From: Pseudomonas monteilii NBRC 103158 = DSM 14164
Lineage (GTDB): Bacteria; Pseudomonadota; Gammaproteobacteria; Pseudomonadales; Pseudomonadaceae
Direction: 5' to 3'
Length of the DNA stretch: 35,519 bases
NCBI RefSeq assembly: GCF_000730605.1
Contig: NZ_BBIS01000016.1
Span: 1 to 35,519 of the forward strand
Shown here: positions 5,484 through 13,414 of the stretch, piece after piece
Layout: the number at the start of each line of letters is the position of its first letter
How positions within the stretch are numbered: the first letter of the stretch is position 1
Made by a program: the position numbers and the translations under genes
Notes under the pieces: generated by a model
What the model was told of the DNA's origin: nothing
What the model saw: only the letters and a program-made list of their open reading frames with translations
Databases searched by the model: none

Positions 5484-8036
5484 ATGAAGGCAACAGCGAG
5501 CAGCGGGCAACGAGAGCGACTGGTCATCGTCGGCAATGGCATGGTCGGCCACCATTGCGTCGAGCAACTGGTCAGCCGCGGCGCCCACGAGCGCTTCGAA
5601 CTGCATGTGTTCGGCGAAGAGCGCCAACGCGCCTACGACCGCGTACACCTGTCCGAATACTTCGGCGGCAGCTGTGCCGAAACCCTGGCCCTGTGCGAGC
5701 CCGATTTCTACACCGCCAACGGCGTGCACCTGCACCTTGGCGAATGCGTGCTGGAAATCGACCGCGAGCGCTGCGAAGTGGTTACCGCCGAAGGCCGGTA
5801 CAGCTACGACCAACTGGTGCTGGCCACCGGTTCGTACCCCTTTGTACCGCCGATCGAAGGCTCCAGCGGCAACGCCCGCCTGGTCTACCGCACCCTCGAC
5901 GACCTCGATGGCATCCGGGCCGCCGCCGCCAGTGCCCGTCGTGGCGCGGTGGTTGGTGGTGGCCTGCTTGGCCTGGAAGCCGCCAACGCGCTCAAATCGT
6001 TGGGCCTGGAAGCCCACGTGGTTGAGTTCGCCCCACGCTTGATGCCGGTGCAACTGGACGGCGAGGGCGGTGCCGCGCTCAAGGCACAGATCGAAGCGCT
6101 GGGCGTGGGCGTACACCTGTCCCGCGCCACCCAGTCGATCAGCGACGGTGAAGCCTATCGCTACCGCATGAACTTCGAGGGCGGTGAGCACCTGGAAACC
6201 GACCTGATCGTGTTCTCTGCCGGTATTCGTCCGCAGGATGCCCTGGGCCGTGCCAGTGGGCTGGACATCGCCGCGCGTGGCGGGGTAGTGATCGACAACC
6301 ACTGCCGCAGCAGTGACCCACGTATCTTTGCCATCGGCGAGTGCGCATCGTGGAACGGCAGCGTGTTCGGCCTGGTCGCCCCGGGCTACAGCATGGCGCG
6401 CAACCTGGCCGCGTTGCTGATGGGCGAAGCGGCGGTCGCGTTCACCGGTGCCGACATGTCGACCAAGCTCAAACTGCTGGGCGTGGATGTCGGCTCGATC
6501 GGCGATGCCCACGGCGCCACGCCAGGGGCACGCAGCTACCGCTTCATCGACGAAGCCAACAGTGCCTACCGCCGGCTGGTGGTGGATGCCACCGGCAAGC
6601 ACGTGCTGGGCGCGGTGTTGGTGGGTGACAACAGCTACTACGACACCCTGCTGCAATACGCCCAGAACGGCATCGCCCTGCCGGCCGACCCGGCCGCGCT
6701 GATTCTGCCGCAAGGCGGTGGCGCGCCGGCCTTGGGCGCCGATGCACTGCCGGACAGCGCGACCATTTGCTCCTGCCACAACGTCAGCAAGGGGGCGGTG
6801 TGCGCCGCCATCGACAGCGGTTGCAGCGACCTTGCCGCAGTCAAGGGGTGCACCAAGGCTGCCACGGGCTGCGGGGGGTGTGCAGCCTTGCTCAAACAGG
6901 TGTTCGAGCATGAACTGACGGCCCGTGGCGTCGCGGTGGACAAGAGCCTGTGCGAGCACTTTGCCTACACCCGGCAGGAGCTGTACGGGCTGGTGCGGGT
7001 GGAGGGCATCCGCACCTTCAGCGAACTGCTCGAACGCCATGGCAAGGGCCATGTGGGTTGCGACATCTGCAAGCCGGCAGTGGGCAACATCCTCGCTTCG
7101 TGCTGGAACCAGCCGATCATGGACCCGGCGCTGGTGCCACTGCAGGACACCAACGACACCTTCATGGCCAACATGCAGAAGAACGGCACCTACTCGGTAG
7201 TGCCACGTATCCCTGGCGGTGAAATCACCCCTGACAAGCTCATCGTCATCGGCCAGGTGGCCAAGAAGTACGACCTGTACACCAAGATCACCGGCGGCCA
7301 GCGCATCGACCTGTTCGGCGCCCAGCTGCACGAACTGCCGCTGATCTGGGGGGAGCTGATCGAGGCCGGCTTCGAAACCGGCCACGCCTATGGCAAGTCG
7401 ACCCGCACGGTGAAGTCGTGCGTCGGCAGCACCTGGTGCCGCTACGGTGTGCAGGACAGTGTCGGCATGGCCCTGCGCCTGGAAGACCGCTACAAGGGGT
7501 TGCGCAGCCCGCACAAGCTCAAGTTCGCGGTATCGGGCTGCACCCGCGAATGCGCCGAGGCACAAAGCAAGGACATCGGCGTGATCGCCACCGACAAAGG
7601 CTGGAACCTGTACGTGTGCGGCAACGGCGGCATGCGCCCACGGCATGCCGAGCTGTTCGCCACCGACCTGGACGACGAAACCCTCGTACGGCTGATCGAC
7701 CGCGTGCTGATGTTCTACATCCGCACGGCCGACAAGCTGCAGCGCACTTCGGTGTGGCGCGAGAACCTGGAGGGCGGGCTGGATTACCTGAAACAGGTGA
7801 TCATCGATGACAGCCTGGGCCTGGCCGGCGAGCTTGAAGCGCAGATGCAGCATGTGGTGGACCAGTACGAATGCGAATGGGCCAACGCCCTCAATGACCC
7901 GGAAAAGCTCAAGCGCTTCCGCACCTTCGTCAACGACCGGCGCGCCGATCCGGATGTGCATTTCGTGCGTGAACGCGAACAACGCCGGCCCGCTGCGCCG
8001 CTGCACCTGATCCCCACTGTCGAGGAGGCTGTCTGA
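5484..8036 (+). CDS. nirB: NAD(P)H nitrite reductase, large subunit
   Basis: Reduces nitrite to ammonium in the cytoplasm. The 850-residue protein (start ATG after GAGGATCGG) has an N-terminal FAD/NAD(P)H pyridine nucleotide reductase (LVIVGNGMVGHHCVE, ATGSYPFVPP, GGGLLGLEAANAL). A BFD-like [2Fe-2S] domain follows near residues 430-465 (CSCHNVSKGAVC, CTKAATGCGGC), then the siroheme/[4Fe-4S] nitrite reductase half-domains. The cluster cysteines are in CVGSTWC near 646-652 and GCTRECAEAQ near 686-690. The stop codon overlaps the nirD start (TGATG), so the two subunits are translationally coupled. All recognised cofactor residues are present. Expression is predicted to depend on sigma-54 and on antitermination in the leader. 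Confidence 0.96.
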   Translation: MKATASSGQRERLVIVGNGMVGHHCVEQLVSRGAHERFELHVFGEERQRAYDRVHLSEYFGGSCAETLALCEPDFYTANGVHLHLGECVLEIDRERCEVVTAEGRYSYDQLVLATGSYPFVPPIEGSSGNARLVYRTLDDLDGIRAAAASARRGAVVGGGLLGLEAANALKSLGLEAHVVEFAPRLMPVQLDGEGGAALKAQIEALGVGVHLSRATQSISDGEAYRYRMNFEGGEHLETDLIVFSAGIRPQDALGRASGLDIAARGGVVIDNHCRSSDPRIFAIGECASWNGSVFGLVAPGYSMARNLAALLMGEAAVAFTGADMSTKLKLLGVDVGSIGDAHGATPGARSYRFIDEANSAYRRLVVDATGKHVLGAVLVGDNSYYDTLLQYAQNGIALPADPAALILPQGGGAPALGADALPDSATICSCHNVSKGAVCAAIDSGCSDLAAVKGCTKAATGCGGCAALLKQVFEHELTARGVAVDKSLCEHFAYTRQELYGLVRVEGIRTFSELLERHGKGHVGCDICKPAVGNILASCWNQPIMDPALVPLQDTNDTFMANMQKNGTYSVVPRIPGGEITPDKLIVIGQVAKKYDLYTKITGGQRIDLFGAQLHELPLIWGELIEAGFETGHAYGKSTRTVKSCVGSTWCRYGVQDSVGMALRLEDRYKGLRSPHKLKFAVSGCTRECAEAQSKDIGVIATDKGWNLYVCGNGGMRPRHAELFATDLDDETLVRLIDRVLMFYIRTADKLQRTSVWRENLEGGLDYLKQVIIDDSLGLAGELEAQMQHVVDQYECEWANALNDPEKLKRFRTFVNDRRADPDVHFVREREQRRPAAPLHLIPTVEEAV

Positions 8037-8398
8037 TGAACCTGTCCAATGCTGTTGTGCAAACCCGGGAGAACTGGCAAGCGGTGTGCCACGCGCAAGA
8101 CCTGGTAGCCGACTCCGGGGTGGTGGTATGGCTCGACGGGGCCCAAGTGGCGCTGTTTTACCTGCCGGGGCAGGCCCAGCCGCTGTACGCGGTGGACAAC
8201 CGCGACCCGCGTTCCGGCGCCAATATCATTGGCCGTGGGCTGGTGGGCAGTGTGCAGGGCGAGCTGGTGGTGGCGGCGCCGCTGTACAAACAGCATTTCA
8301 GCCTACAGAGCGGGGTGTGCCTGGAAGATGCCGGGCAACGCTTGCGGGTGTGGCCGGTGCGCTTGAACGGTGAGGCTGTGGAACTGGCCGTGGTTTGA
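8036..8398 (+). CDS. nirD: Nitrite reductase small subunit
   Basis: 120-residue partner of NirB with a Rieske-like beta fold that lacks the Cys/His cluster ligands of true Rieske proteins, as is usual for NirD (NRDPRSGANIIGRGLVG, then APLYKQHFSLQSGVCLEDAG). It begins within the nirB stop codon. No strong terminator follows; the next 140 bp contain only a GC-rich hairpin before the LysR gene. Confidence 0.95.
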   Translation: MNLSNAVVQTRENWQAVCHAQDLVADSGVVVWLDGAQVALFYLPGQAQPLYAVDNRDPRSGANIIGRGLVGSVQGELVVAAPLYKQHFSLQSGVCLEDAGQRLRVWPVRLNGEAVELAVV

Positions 8399-8448
8399 AG
8401 ATTTTTTATGCTTAGGGGGTGTTCGCCGTCGGGTTTGCAGCGCCTGGG

Positions 8449-8480
8449 AGATCCAGCGCCGCCCGCGCGGCGCTCGATCT
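8449..8480 (+). repeat. Strong inverted repeat in the leader of the LysR gene
   Basis: AGATC-C-AGCGCCGC, loop CCGC, then GCGGCGCT-C-GATCT: 13 paired bases interrupted by a C-C mismatch. There is no T tract. GCGCCGC-CCGC-GCGGCGC hairpins are a recurrent intergenic element in P. putida genomes as I recall them; here it separates nirD from the regulator. Confidence 0.55.
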
Positions 8481-8539
8481 GCGCCCCACCACAAATCCCA
8501 AGACAGCCACTACACGGGCAATACGGTAAGCTTGAGGCC

Positions 8540-9472
8540 ATGAACCTCGACACCCGCATCAAATACCGCCACCTGCTGTGCTTTCTGGAGATTGCCCGGC
8601 AGGGCAGCCTGGCCAGGGCTGCCGACGTGCTCGCCATCAGCCAGCCGGCCATTTCCAAAACCCTCAAGGAACTTGAAGACCTGCTGGAAACGCGCCTGTT
8701 TGCGCGCAGCCGACAGGGTGTCGAACTGACCCCCGCCGGCACGCGCTTCATGCGTTATGCCGGGCCCAGTGTGCAGGCCCTGCGCGATGGCGTCAGCAGC
8801 CTGCGTGGTGAGGCGCGGGCGCCGTCGCAGGTGCGCATTGGCGTGCTGTCGACGGTCGAGGGCCTGCTTATGCCCGAAGTGCTGTGCCGCCTGCACCAGC
8901 GCCATGAAGCGCTGGTGATCAGTGTGGTCACCGGGGTCAGCGCGCAGCTGCTTGGCCAACTGCGGCTGGGCGAGCTGGAACTGGTGGTCGGGCGCATGAC
9001 CGACAGCCCGCAGATCCAGGGCCTGTCGTTCGAGCACCTGTACAGCGAGTCGATGAGCCTGGTGGTACGCCCGGGCCATCCGCTGCTGGCCGGCACACCC
9101 GTCGAGCGGGCCCAGGTGGGGCGTTATCCGCTGGTGTTGCCGCCAGCGGGGACCACCATCCGCCAGCATGCCGACAGCCTGTTCGTGCAATGCGGCATCC
9201 AGATGCCGGCACAGCGTCTGGAAACCCTATCGCTGGCGTTGAGCCGGCGCTACCTGCTGGGCAGCGATGGGCTGTGGGTCGCGCCACGCGATGCGGTGTT
9301 GCTCGACCTGCGCCGTGGCGAGCTGGTCGAGCTAGACCTGGGCGTGCGCGAACCGGGTGGCTCGGTGGGCATTTGTCGCAATGCCGCCTTGCCGCAGAGC
9401 CTGCCGGGGCAGTGGGTGTGCGAGGTGCTGCGTGAGGTGGCGGGGCAGTACCGCGACGGTAACTACCCCTGA
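8540..9472 (+). CDS. pcaQ: LysR-family regulator, PcaQ-like
   Basis: 310-residue LysR-type transcription factor. The winged helix-turn-helix is at residues 1-65 (RIKYRHLLCFLEIARQGS, AISQPAISKTLKELE), followed by the inducer-binding domain. The N-terminus and the segment RLGELELVVGRMTD match PcaQ, activator of the protocatechuate (pca) branch of the beta-ketoadipate pathway. No pca gene is in the window, so the regulator is detached from its usual targets. I start at MNLDTR, where LysR similarity begins; an upstream in-frame ATG at 8408 would add 44 non-homologous residues. Assignment to LysR is certain, to PcaQ likely. Confidence 0.8.
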   Translation: MNLDTRIKYRHLLCFLEIARQGSLARAADVLAISQPAISKTLKELEDLLETRLFARSRQGVELTPAGTRFMRYAGPSVQALRDGVSSLRGEARAPSQVRIGVLSTVEGLLMPEVLCRLHQRHEALVISVVTGVSAQLLGQLRLGELELVVGRMTDSPQIQGLSFEHLYSESMSLVVRPGHPLLAGTPVERAQVGRYPLVLPPAGTTIRQHADSLFVQCGIQMPAQRLETLSLALSRRYLLGSDGLWVAPRDAVLLDLRRGELVELDLGVREPGGSVGICRNAALPQSLPGQWVCEVLREVAGQYRDGNYP

Positions 9473-9479
9473 GTGTCTT

Positions 9480-10772
9480 TTAACCCAATGCCAAGGCGAG
9501 CACTGCAGCAGCCACCTGATTTTGCGCTGTGATATTTACCTCGCCACAAACCAGCAGGCGTTTACTGGCGGGAACGAAGGCGATCGATGAATCGCCATCC
9601 ATGTAAAAGCCAGGGTTCGGTGCGATAGCGCCAAACGAACCATGCCCCCAAGGCGAAACGAACGTGGTGTCGAGTGTGCCATCGGCCTGGTAGCGGACCG
9701 CCCGGTTATGGTTATAGAAGCTGCCTACCCCGACCAGGCGCCCTTCGTGCTCAATCATGTGGTGCCACATCCCGGCGTTGGCGTTGAAGCGTACAGGTGC
9801 CCCCTTGTTGAATGCTTGGTCGGGCGCTCCGTTGCTGGTCAACCGGATAATCTCTGGCTGCATGCTTTCATCCGCGAGCATATGCCCTCCGCATAGGGTG
9901 ACAAGTGACGACACATTGCTGCAAGACAGGCCCCGATAGAGGGTGGCGTTTTCTGATTTGAAATGGCCACCTTCGCCAAAGGAAGTGTCCAGTTGGCCTC
10001 TACTGTCTATGGCGCTCAAGACCGAAAACAGGTCGTCGCCTTCGCCTCTCAAACTCAGCAATAGAATGCGATCGCTTCCATCAGCATGCTTTGTAGTGAT
10101 AAGGCTGATTATGCCGGCACCGTACCCAGGTAATTGCGATTCAAGGTCTAGCACCCCCCCATTACCGAAACTCGGCTTCAGGGCGCCGTCAGCTGACAGG
10201 CAGACGAGGACGTTCTTGAATTCGGGCGTGTGGCAAGCAATGACGTAGCCATCAGAGAGTGTGGCGGCGAAGCGAAAATGCAGCCGCTCGGTGGTCAGTT
10301 GGTCGCTATCGACAAATCCAGTGCTGGCGAAATTCTTGTCTAGCTCTCCTGTGTTCTTGAATTTCCAGAGCCGTTCGGCGGCGTCGGACACTTCACCTAA
10401 GCAAAGCAGGTTGCCCTCGTGATCTTCCATAAGGCTGTAGGGAGTGAACGATTTGTCCTTGTCCACGAGCGATCCAAAGTCGACAGTGAAGCTGTCATCT
10501 CGCTTGCCGTCGCTATCCATCAGCCAGACGGCGCTGTTGAACACCTGGGTTTCTTTATTTGATTGAAGTGCGCACGCATAGTAGCGATCTTGTCGAACGT
10601 GGCTTTTCAGGATGTCAGTGCACACGCCAGTTGATTTAGTCTCCTGTTCCAGCAGGTAGGCGTAGCCGTCTTTACCGAAGCTCTGGTCTACAGGGGCACC
10701 ACTAAGTGCTTTCAACGAGTTGCGCTCAGGCGTGGATTGTTGAAGAAGAGATGAAATGGTTGGTCGTGTCAT
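9480..10772 (-). CDS. Delta-60 repeat beta-propeller-like protein
   Basis: 430 residues, starting at the ATG preceded by AGAGG (a GTG 24 bases upstream is weaker). It contains about six spaced copies of the delta-60 repeat signature LDxSFGxxG: DQSFGKDGYAYL, LDKNFASTGFVD, LKPSFGNGGVLDL, LDTSFGEGGHFK, PDQAFNKGAPVRF and LDTTFVSPWGHGSF. Such repeats are thought to form propeller-like folds; no catalytic motif, signal peptide or membrane helix is apparent. The DNA is visibly more AT-rich than its neighbours with many non-preferred codons, which suggests later acquisition. It converges on the LysR gene with only 7 bp between stop codons. Biological role unknown. Confidence 0.8.
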   Translation of the reverse strand: MTRPTISSLLQQSTPERNSLKALSGAPVDQSFGKDGYAYLLEQETKSTGVCTDILKSHVRQDRYYACALQSNKETQVFNSAVWLMDSDGKRDDSFTVDFGSLVDKDKSFTPYSLMEDHEGNLLCLGEVSDAAERLWKFKNTGELDKNFASTGFVDSDQLTTERLHFRFAATLSDGYVIACHTPEFKNVLVCLSADGALKPSFGNGGVLDLESQLPGYGAGIISLITTKHADGSDRILLLSLRGEGDDLFSVLSAIDSRGQLDTSFGEGGHFKSENATLYRGLSCSNVSSLVTLCGGHMLADESMQPEIIRLTSNGAPDQAFNKGAPVRFNANAGMWHHMIEHEGRLVGVGSFYNHNRAVRYQADGTLDTTFVSPWGHGSFGAIAPNPGFYMDGDSSIAFVPASKRLLVCGEVNITAQNQVAAAVLALALG

Positions 10773-11099
10773 TGGGGTTAACCTCTGGCTGGTCACGATC
10801 TGTGACTACCCGCACTATTGAAAGCGCAGGCCCTCATCCGATCTACTGGCATAAATGACAGGTCTCTTGCCCCCGGGAATGGAGGGCAGTGCGACAAAAA
10901 ATTGCGACAAACCCCAGGCGGTTTCTGCGTCAAGCGTCAATACTGGCCAGTGGCTGCAGTGTCTTGCATGAATAACCCTTTAACTACTGAACTTCCTTAC
11001 CAAAACCCGCTCCTATGCCGGTAGCCATTGGTCATGGCCGCCTGCTAAGCTCGCGGCTTTACCCTGATTGCCCTTATGGCGCATGAACAAGGAAATAGC
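10773..11099. other. Divergent intergenic region without a clear feature
   Basis: 327 bases between the delta-60 protein and the FKBP lipoprotein gene. I see two copies of TTGCGACAAA-like sequence near 10890-10915 and the ribosome binding site AAGGAA before the FKBP start. No convincing promoter, terminator or RNA can be assigned by eye. Confidence 0.5.
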
Positions 11100-11876
11100 A
11101 TGAAACAGCATCGTTTGGCGGCTGCGGTTGCCCTGGTAGGCTTGGTACTGGCTGGCTGCGACCAACAAGCTAGCAGCCCCGAGCTGAAGACTCCGGCAGA
11201 GAAAGCCTCCTACGGTATCGGCCTGAACATGGGCAAGAGCCTGGCTCAGGAAGGCATGGAAGACCTTGATTCGAAAGCAGTTGCACTCGGTATCGAAGAC
11301 GCCGTTGGCAAGAAAGAACAGCGCATCAAGGATGAAGAGCTGGTAGAAGCCTTCACCGCGCTGCAGAAGCGCGCCGAAGAGCGCCTGGCCAAGGCCAGCG
11401 AAGAAGCGGCCTCTGCTGGCAAGAAATTCCTCGAAGAAAACGCCAAGAAACCAGGCGTGGTTACTACCGCCTCGGGCCTGCAGTACGAAGTGGTCAAGAA
11501 GGCCGATGGCCCGCAGCCCAAGCCTACTGACGTGGTTACCGTCCACTACGAAGGCAAGCTGATCGATGGCAAGGTGTTCGACAGCTCCGTCGAGCGCGGC
11601 AGCCCGATCGACCTGCCAGTCAGCGGCGTGATCCCGGGTTGGGTCGAAGGCCTGCAACTGATGCACGTTGGCGAGAAGTACAAGCTGTTCATCCCGGCTG
11701 AACTGGCCTACGGTGCACAAAGCCCAAGCCCGCTGATCCCGGCCAACTCGGTACTGGTGTTCGATCTGGAACTGATCGCCATCAAGGACCCGGCCCAGCT
11801 GCAAGGCGCCGAGCCGGAAGCTGAGGCCCCGGCCGAAGCCCCTGCAGAAGCGCCCGCTGAAGCACCCGCCAAGTAA
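11100..11876 (+). CDS. FKBP-type peptidyl-prolyl isomerase, lipoprotein
   Basis: 258 residues. The start MKQHRL follows AAGGAA; an upstream ATG would spoil the signal peptide. A lipoprotein signal ends in LVLAGC with C20 as the acylated residue, so the protein is probably membrane-anchored in the periplasm. Residues about 30-125 form the helical FKBP_N dimerisation domain (KASYGIGLNMGKSL). The catalytic FKBP domain follows at about 125-235 (TVHYEGKLIDGKVFDSS, VIPGWVEGLQLMHVGEKYKL, AYGAQSPSPLIPANS). The C-terminus is a low-complexity AEAP tail. It resembles FkpA/FklB chaperone-isomerases that assist folding of envelope proteins. It is monocistronic, followed by an intrinsic terminator. Confidence 0.92.
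   Translation: MKQHRLAAAVALVGLVLAGCDQQASSPELKTPAEKASYGIGLNMGKSLAQEGMEDLDSKAVALGIEDAVGKKEQRIKDEELVEAFTALQKRAEERLAKASEEAASAGKKFLEENAKKPGVVTTASGLQYEVVKKADGPQPKPTDVVTVHYEGKLIDGKVFDSSVERGSPIDLPVSGVIPGWVEGLQLMHVGEKYKLFIPAELAYGAQSPSPLIPANSVLVFDLELIAIKDPAQLQGAEPEAEAPAEAPAEAPAEAPAK
11823..11870 (+). repeat. Tandem 12-bp coding repeats (AEAP tail)
   Basis: Four consecutive 12-base units of the form GA(G/A)GCN-CCN-GCN encode EAPA repeats at the C-terminus of the FKBP lipoprotein. The copies differ at third positions. Copy number may vary between strains. Confidence 0.8.
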
Positions 11877-11893
11877 CACTGGCAGGTTCTTGC

Positions 11894-11921
11894 AAAACGC
11901 CCCGTCCTGACGGGGCGTTTT
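11894..11921 (+). terminator. Intrinsic terminator after FKBP gene
   Basis: AACGCCCCGT/ACGGGGCGTT stem with a short CCTG loop, A-rich on the left and TTTTCGTTT on the right, 18 bp after the stop codon. Confidence 0.92.
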
Positions 11922-12118
11922 CGTTTACGACGATTGGACGAACCTGTAACAGCTGATACTGTCCGAGGAAATGCAGCTTGTTGCTGTAGGATGTTTCTGG
12001 CGCAAATCGTTTGCGGCCAGCTACCCACGTATTGAAACGGCTGTGTAAAAAACGCCCGATCTGACCGGGGCCCTTGCCTGGCAGGCACCCGGGGTCAGAA
12101 ACGTGGCCCTGTTCACAA

Positions 12119-12145
12119 GGTTATCCACAATAAATGTGGATAACC
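12119..12145. promoter_or_regulatory. Inverted pair of perfect DnaA boxes
   Basis: TTATCCACA (12121-12129) and its reverse complement TGTGGATAA (12135-12143) are separated by ATAAA and sit within 11-bp inverted arms beginning GGTTATCC. Both match the DnaA box consensus exactly. The site lies 20 bp before the start codon of the DUF1232 gene, in a 288-bp gap after the FKBP terminator. Confidence 0.65.
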
Positions 12146-12164
12146 TGCTCTGCGTGGAGGCTCC

Positions 12165-12605
12165 ATGAGCGCACCTTGGAATTTCGCCCGTTTCCTGCCC
12201 TTGGCCGAGCGCTTGCTCAGCCGTGGCCGGTTGCCGGCCCTGCTGTTCGCCGTGGCTCGCAAAGGCCCGCGCATCGGCCAATTGCGTGAGGACTTGAAAC
12301 TGCTTCAGTCGCTGTGCCTGGCATGGTGGCGCGGCGAATACCGTGCCATCAGCCCCAAGGCCCTGGTCACCATCGTGGCCGGCCTGCTGTATTTCGTCAG
12401 CCCTATCGATGCCATCCCCGACTGGCTGCTGGGCGTGGGCTTGCTCGATGACATTGCAGTGCTGGGCTGGGTACTGAAGACCGTGGCTGATGAACTGGCG
12501 CGCTTCCGGGCCTGGCGCGACAGCCAGGCACCCGAGCGGCTGCGTGTGGTCGAGCGCCTGCCCGCAAGCCCCGAAGCGCTGCGCCTGGAGCGCAATACGC
12601 AGTGA
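12165..12605 (+). CDS. DUF1232 (YkvA-like) membrane protein
   Basis: 146 residues, start ATG after GGAGG. The central segment ALVTIVAGLLYFVSPIDAIP followed by DWLLGVGLLDDIAVLGWVLK is the DUF1232 signature, with a conserved SPIDxIPD motif and hydrophobic helices on both sides. Members are small inner-membrane proteins of unknown biochemical role. The preceding helix region is basic and amphipathic. It is probably a single-gene unit: its own intergenic region precedes it and a new sigma-70 promoter follows. Confidence 0.85.
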   Translation: MSAPWNFARFLPLAERLLSRGRLPALLFAVARKGPRIGQLREDLKLLQSLCLAWWRGEYRAISPKALVTIVAGLLYFVSPIDAIPDWLLGVGLLDDIAVLGWVLKTVADELARFRAWRDSQAPERLRVVERLPASPEALRLERNTQ

Positions 12606-12629
12606 AAACCGCCTGAACTGCACCTCAAC

Positions 12630-12658
12630 CGGACAGACCCCGGAGTTGGTAATATAAT
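12630..12658 (+). promoter_or_regulatory. Sigma-70-type promoter of the XRE-like gene
   Basis: CGGACA (12630-12635), a 17-bp spacer and a perfect TATAAT (12653-12658). Transcription would begin near 12665, inside the first palindrome. Confidence 0.6.
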
Positions 12659-12659
12659 T

Positions 12660-12698
12660 GGCATAAGGGTTATGCCTACGGATTACATGCTGTAATCC
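12660..12698 (+). promoter_or_regulatory. Two operator-like palindromes before the XRE-like gene
   Basis: GGCATAA-GGG-TTATGCC (12660-12676) and GGATTACA-TGC-TGTAATCC (12680-12698) are perfect 7- and 8-bp inverted repeats just downstream of the -10 hexamer. The second is followed by TTTTT and could alternatively act as a weak terminator. Their position suggests autoregulation by the adjacent DNA-binding protein. Confidence 0.6.
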
Positions 12699-12716
12699 TT
12701 TTTAAAGGGGTTTGTA

Positions 12717-13049
12717 ATGGGTATTCAGGTCATCAGCCGGGACGGTCAGCCCGAGTACGCCGTGGTTCCCTGGGAGCAGTACCAGGCGCTGCTCAAGGCT
12801 GCAGGGCAGGCACCTGCCGAGGCAGTTGTCAGCGAACAGGCCGCCGCCGTTGCGCCGTTGCCGGCGTTCAGTGAAGTTGCACAGATTCGCCAGGCCAAGG
12901 GCATCGCCCCTGAGCAGCTGGCGCGCAATGTCGGGGTAAGCCCGGCCTACCTGGCCATGATCGAATCGGGCGAACGCCAGCCGGATGCAGCCATCCGCCG
13001 CGCCTTGGCCTGGCATCTGGGGGTCGCTGGCTGGAGCGAGCCGTCATGA
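12717..13049 (+). CDS. XRE-family regulator with Phd/YefM-like N-terminus
   Basis: 110 residues, start ATG after AAAGGGG. Residues 1-30 (VISRDGQPEYAVVPWEQYQA) resemble the N-terminal beta-strand/helix of Phd/YefM antitoxins. An Ala/Pro-rich linker leads to a Cro/C1-type helix-turn-helix at about 50-105 (IRQAKGIAPEQLARNVGVSP, YLAMIESGERQPD). It probably represses its own promoter through the palindromes just upstream. Its stop overlaps the next gene's start (ATGA), so the two form an operon. This resembles an antitoxin-first module, but the partner is not a known toxin, so I call it a regulator only. Confidence 0.8.
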   Translation: MGIQVISRDGQPEYAVVPWEQYQALLKAAGQAPAEAVVSEQAAAVAPLPAFSEVAQIRQAKGIAPEQLARNVGVSPAYLAMIESGERQPDAAIRRALAWHLGVAGWSEPS

Positions 13050-13414
13050 GCCAGGTCAGGATCAGCCGTCAGCACTGGGACAACCTGCTGGGCGAGCTTG
13101 ACCTGGCCCGCCGTCAACGTCACTTGCTGACCTACCGAGCGCTGATCGAGCGCTTGCAACTGCCCAGCCCGGCCATGCAGACGCTGACCGCCGCGCTGGA
13201 ATACCTGGCGGTGCTGGATGCCCGTGCCGAGCAGCCGCTGCGCAGTTCGCTGGTGATCAGCCAAGGCGCCAGCCGCTTGCCGCGTACCGGTTTTTTTGAA
13301 TGTGTCGAACGGCTAGGGCGGTTTGCCGGGCCGGTGGATGGCATGGAGGCGGCGTCGTGGCATGCTTCCGAGGTGGTTCGGGTGTTCGAGTACAGCTACC
13401 CCGAAACCGCCTGA
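13046..13414 (+). CDS. Unknown protein coupled to the XRE-like regulator
   Basis: 122 residues, not recognised. The start codon overlaps the preceding stop codon. The protein is soluble by appearance, helical in the first two thirds (ISRQHWDNLLGELDLARRQR) and beta-like at the end (EVVRVFEYSYPE), with no cysteine-rich, nuclease or transmembrane motif; a short SRLPRTGFFECVERLGRF stretch looks most conserved. Its 3' end overlaps that of the convergent EAL gene by 19 bp. Tight coupling to a DNA-binding protein suggests a shared function or a role as co-regulator. Confidence 0.75.
   Translation: MSQVRISRQHWDNLLGELDLARRQRHLLTYRALIERLQLPSPAMQTLTAALEYLAVLDARAEQPLRSSLVISQGASRLPRTGFFECVERLGRFAGPVDGMEAASWHASEVVRVFEYSYPETA

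Noticed and set aside
5409..8006. An 865-codon open frame antisense to nirB
   Set aside because: It mirrors a GC-rich real gene with full cofactor motifs. Its product is low-complexity in A, V, Q and H, with no recognisable domain and no ribosome binding site.
12061..12098. Imperfect inverted repeat CTGACC...GGTCAG with inner GCCTGGCAGGC
   Set aside because: Stem register is broken and no T tract follows; it could be chance in GC-rich DNA, so it is not listed as a terminator.
12717..13414. Calling the XRE-like pair a toxin-antitoxin system
   Set aside because: The second protein shows no RelE, HipA, PIN, Fic or other toxin motif; only gene order resembles such systems.
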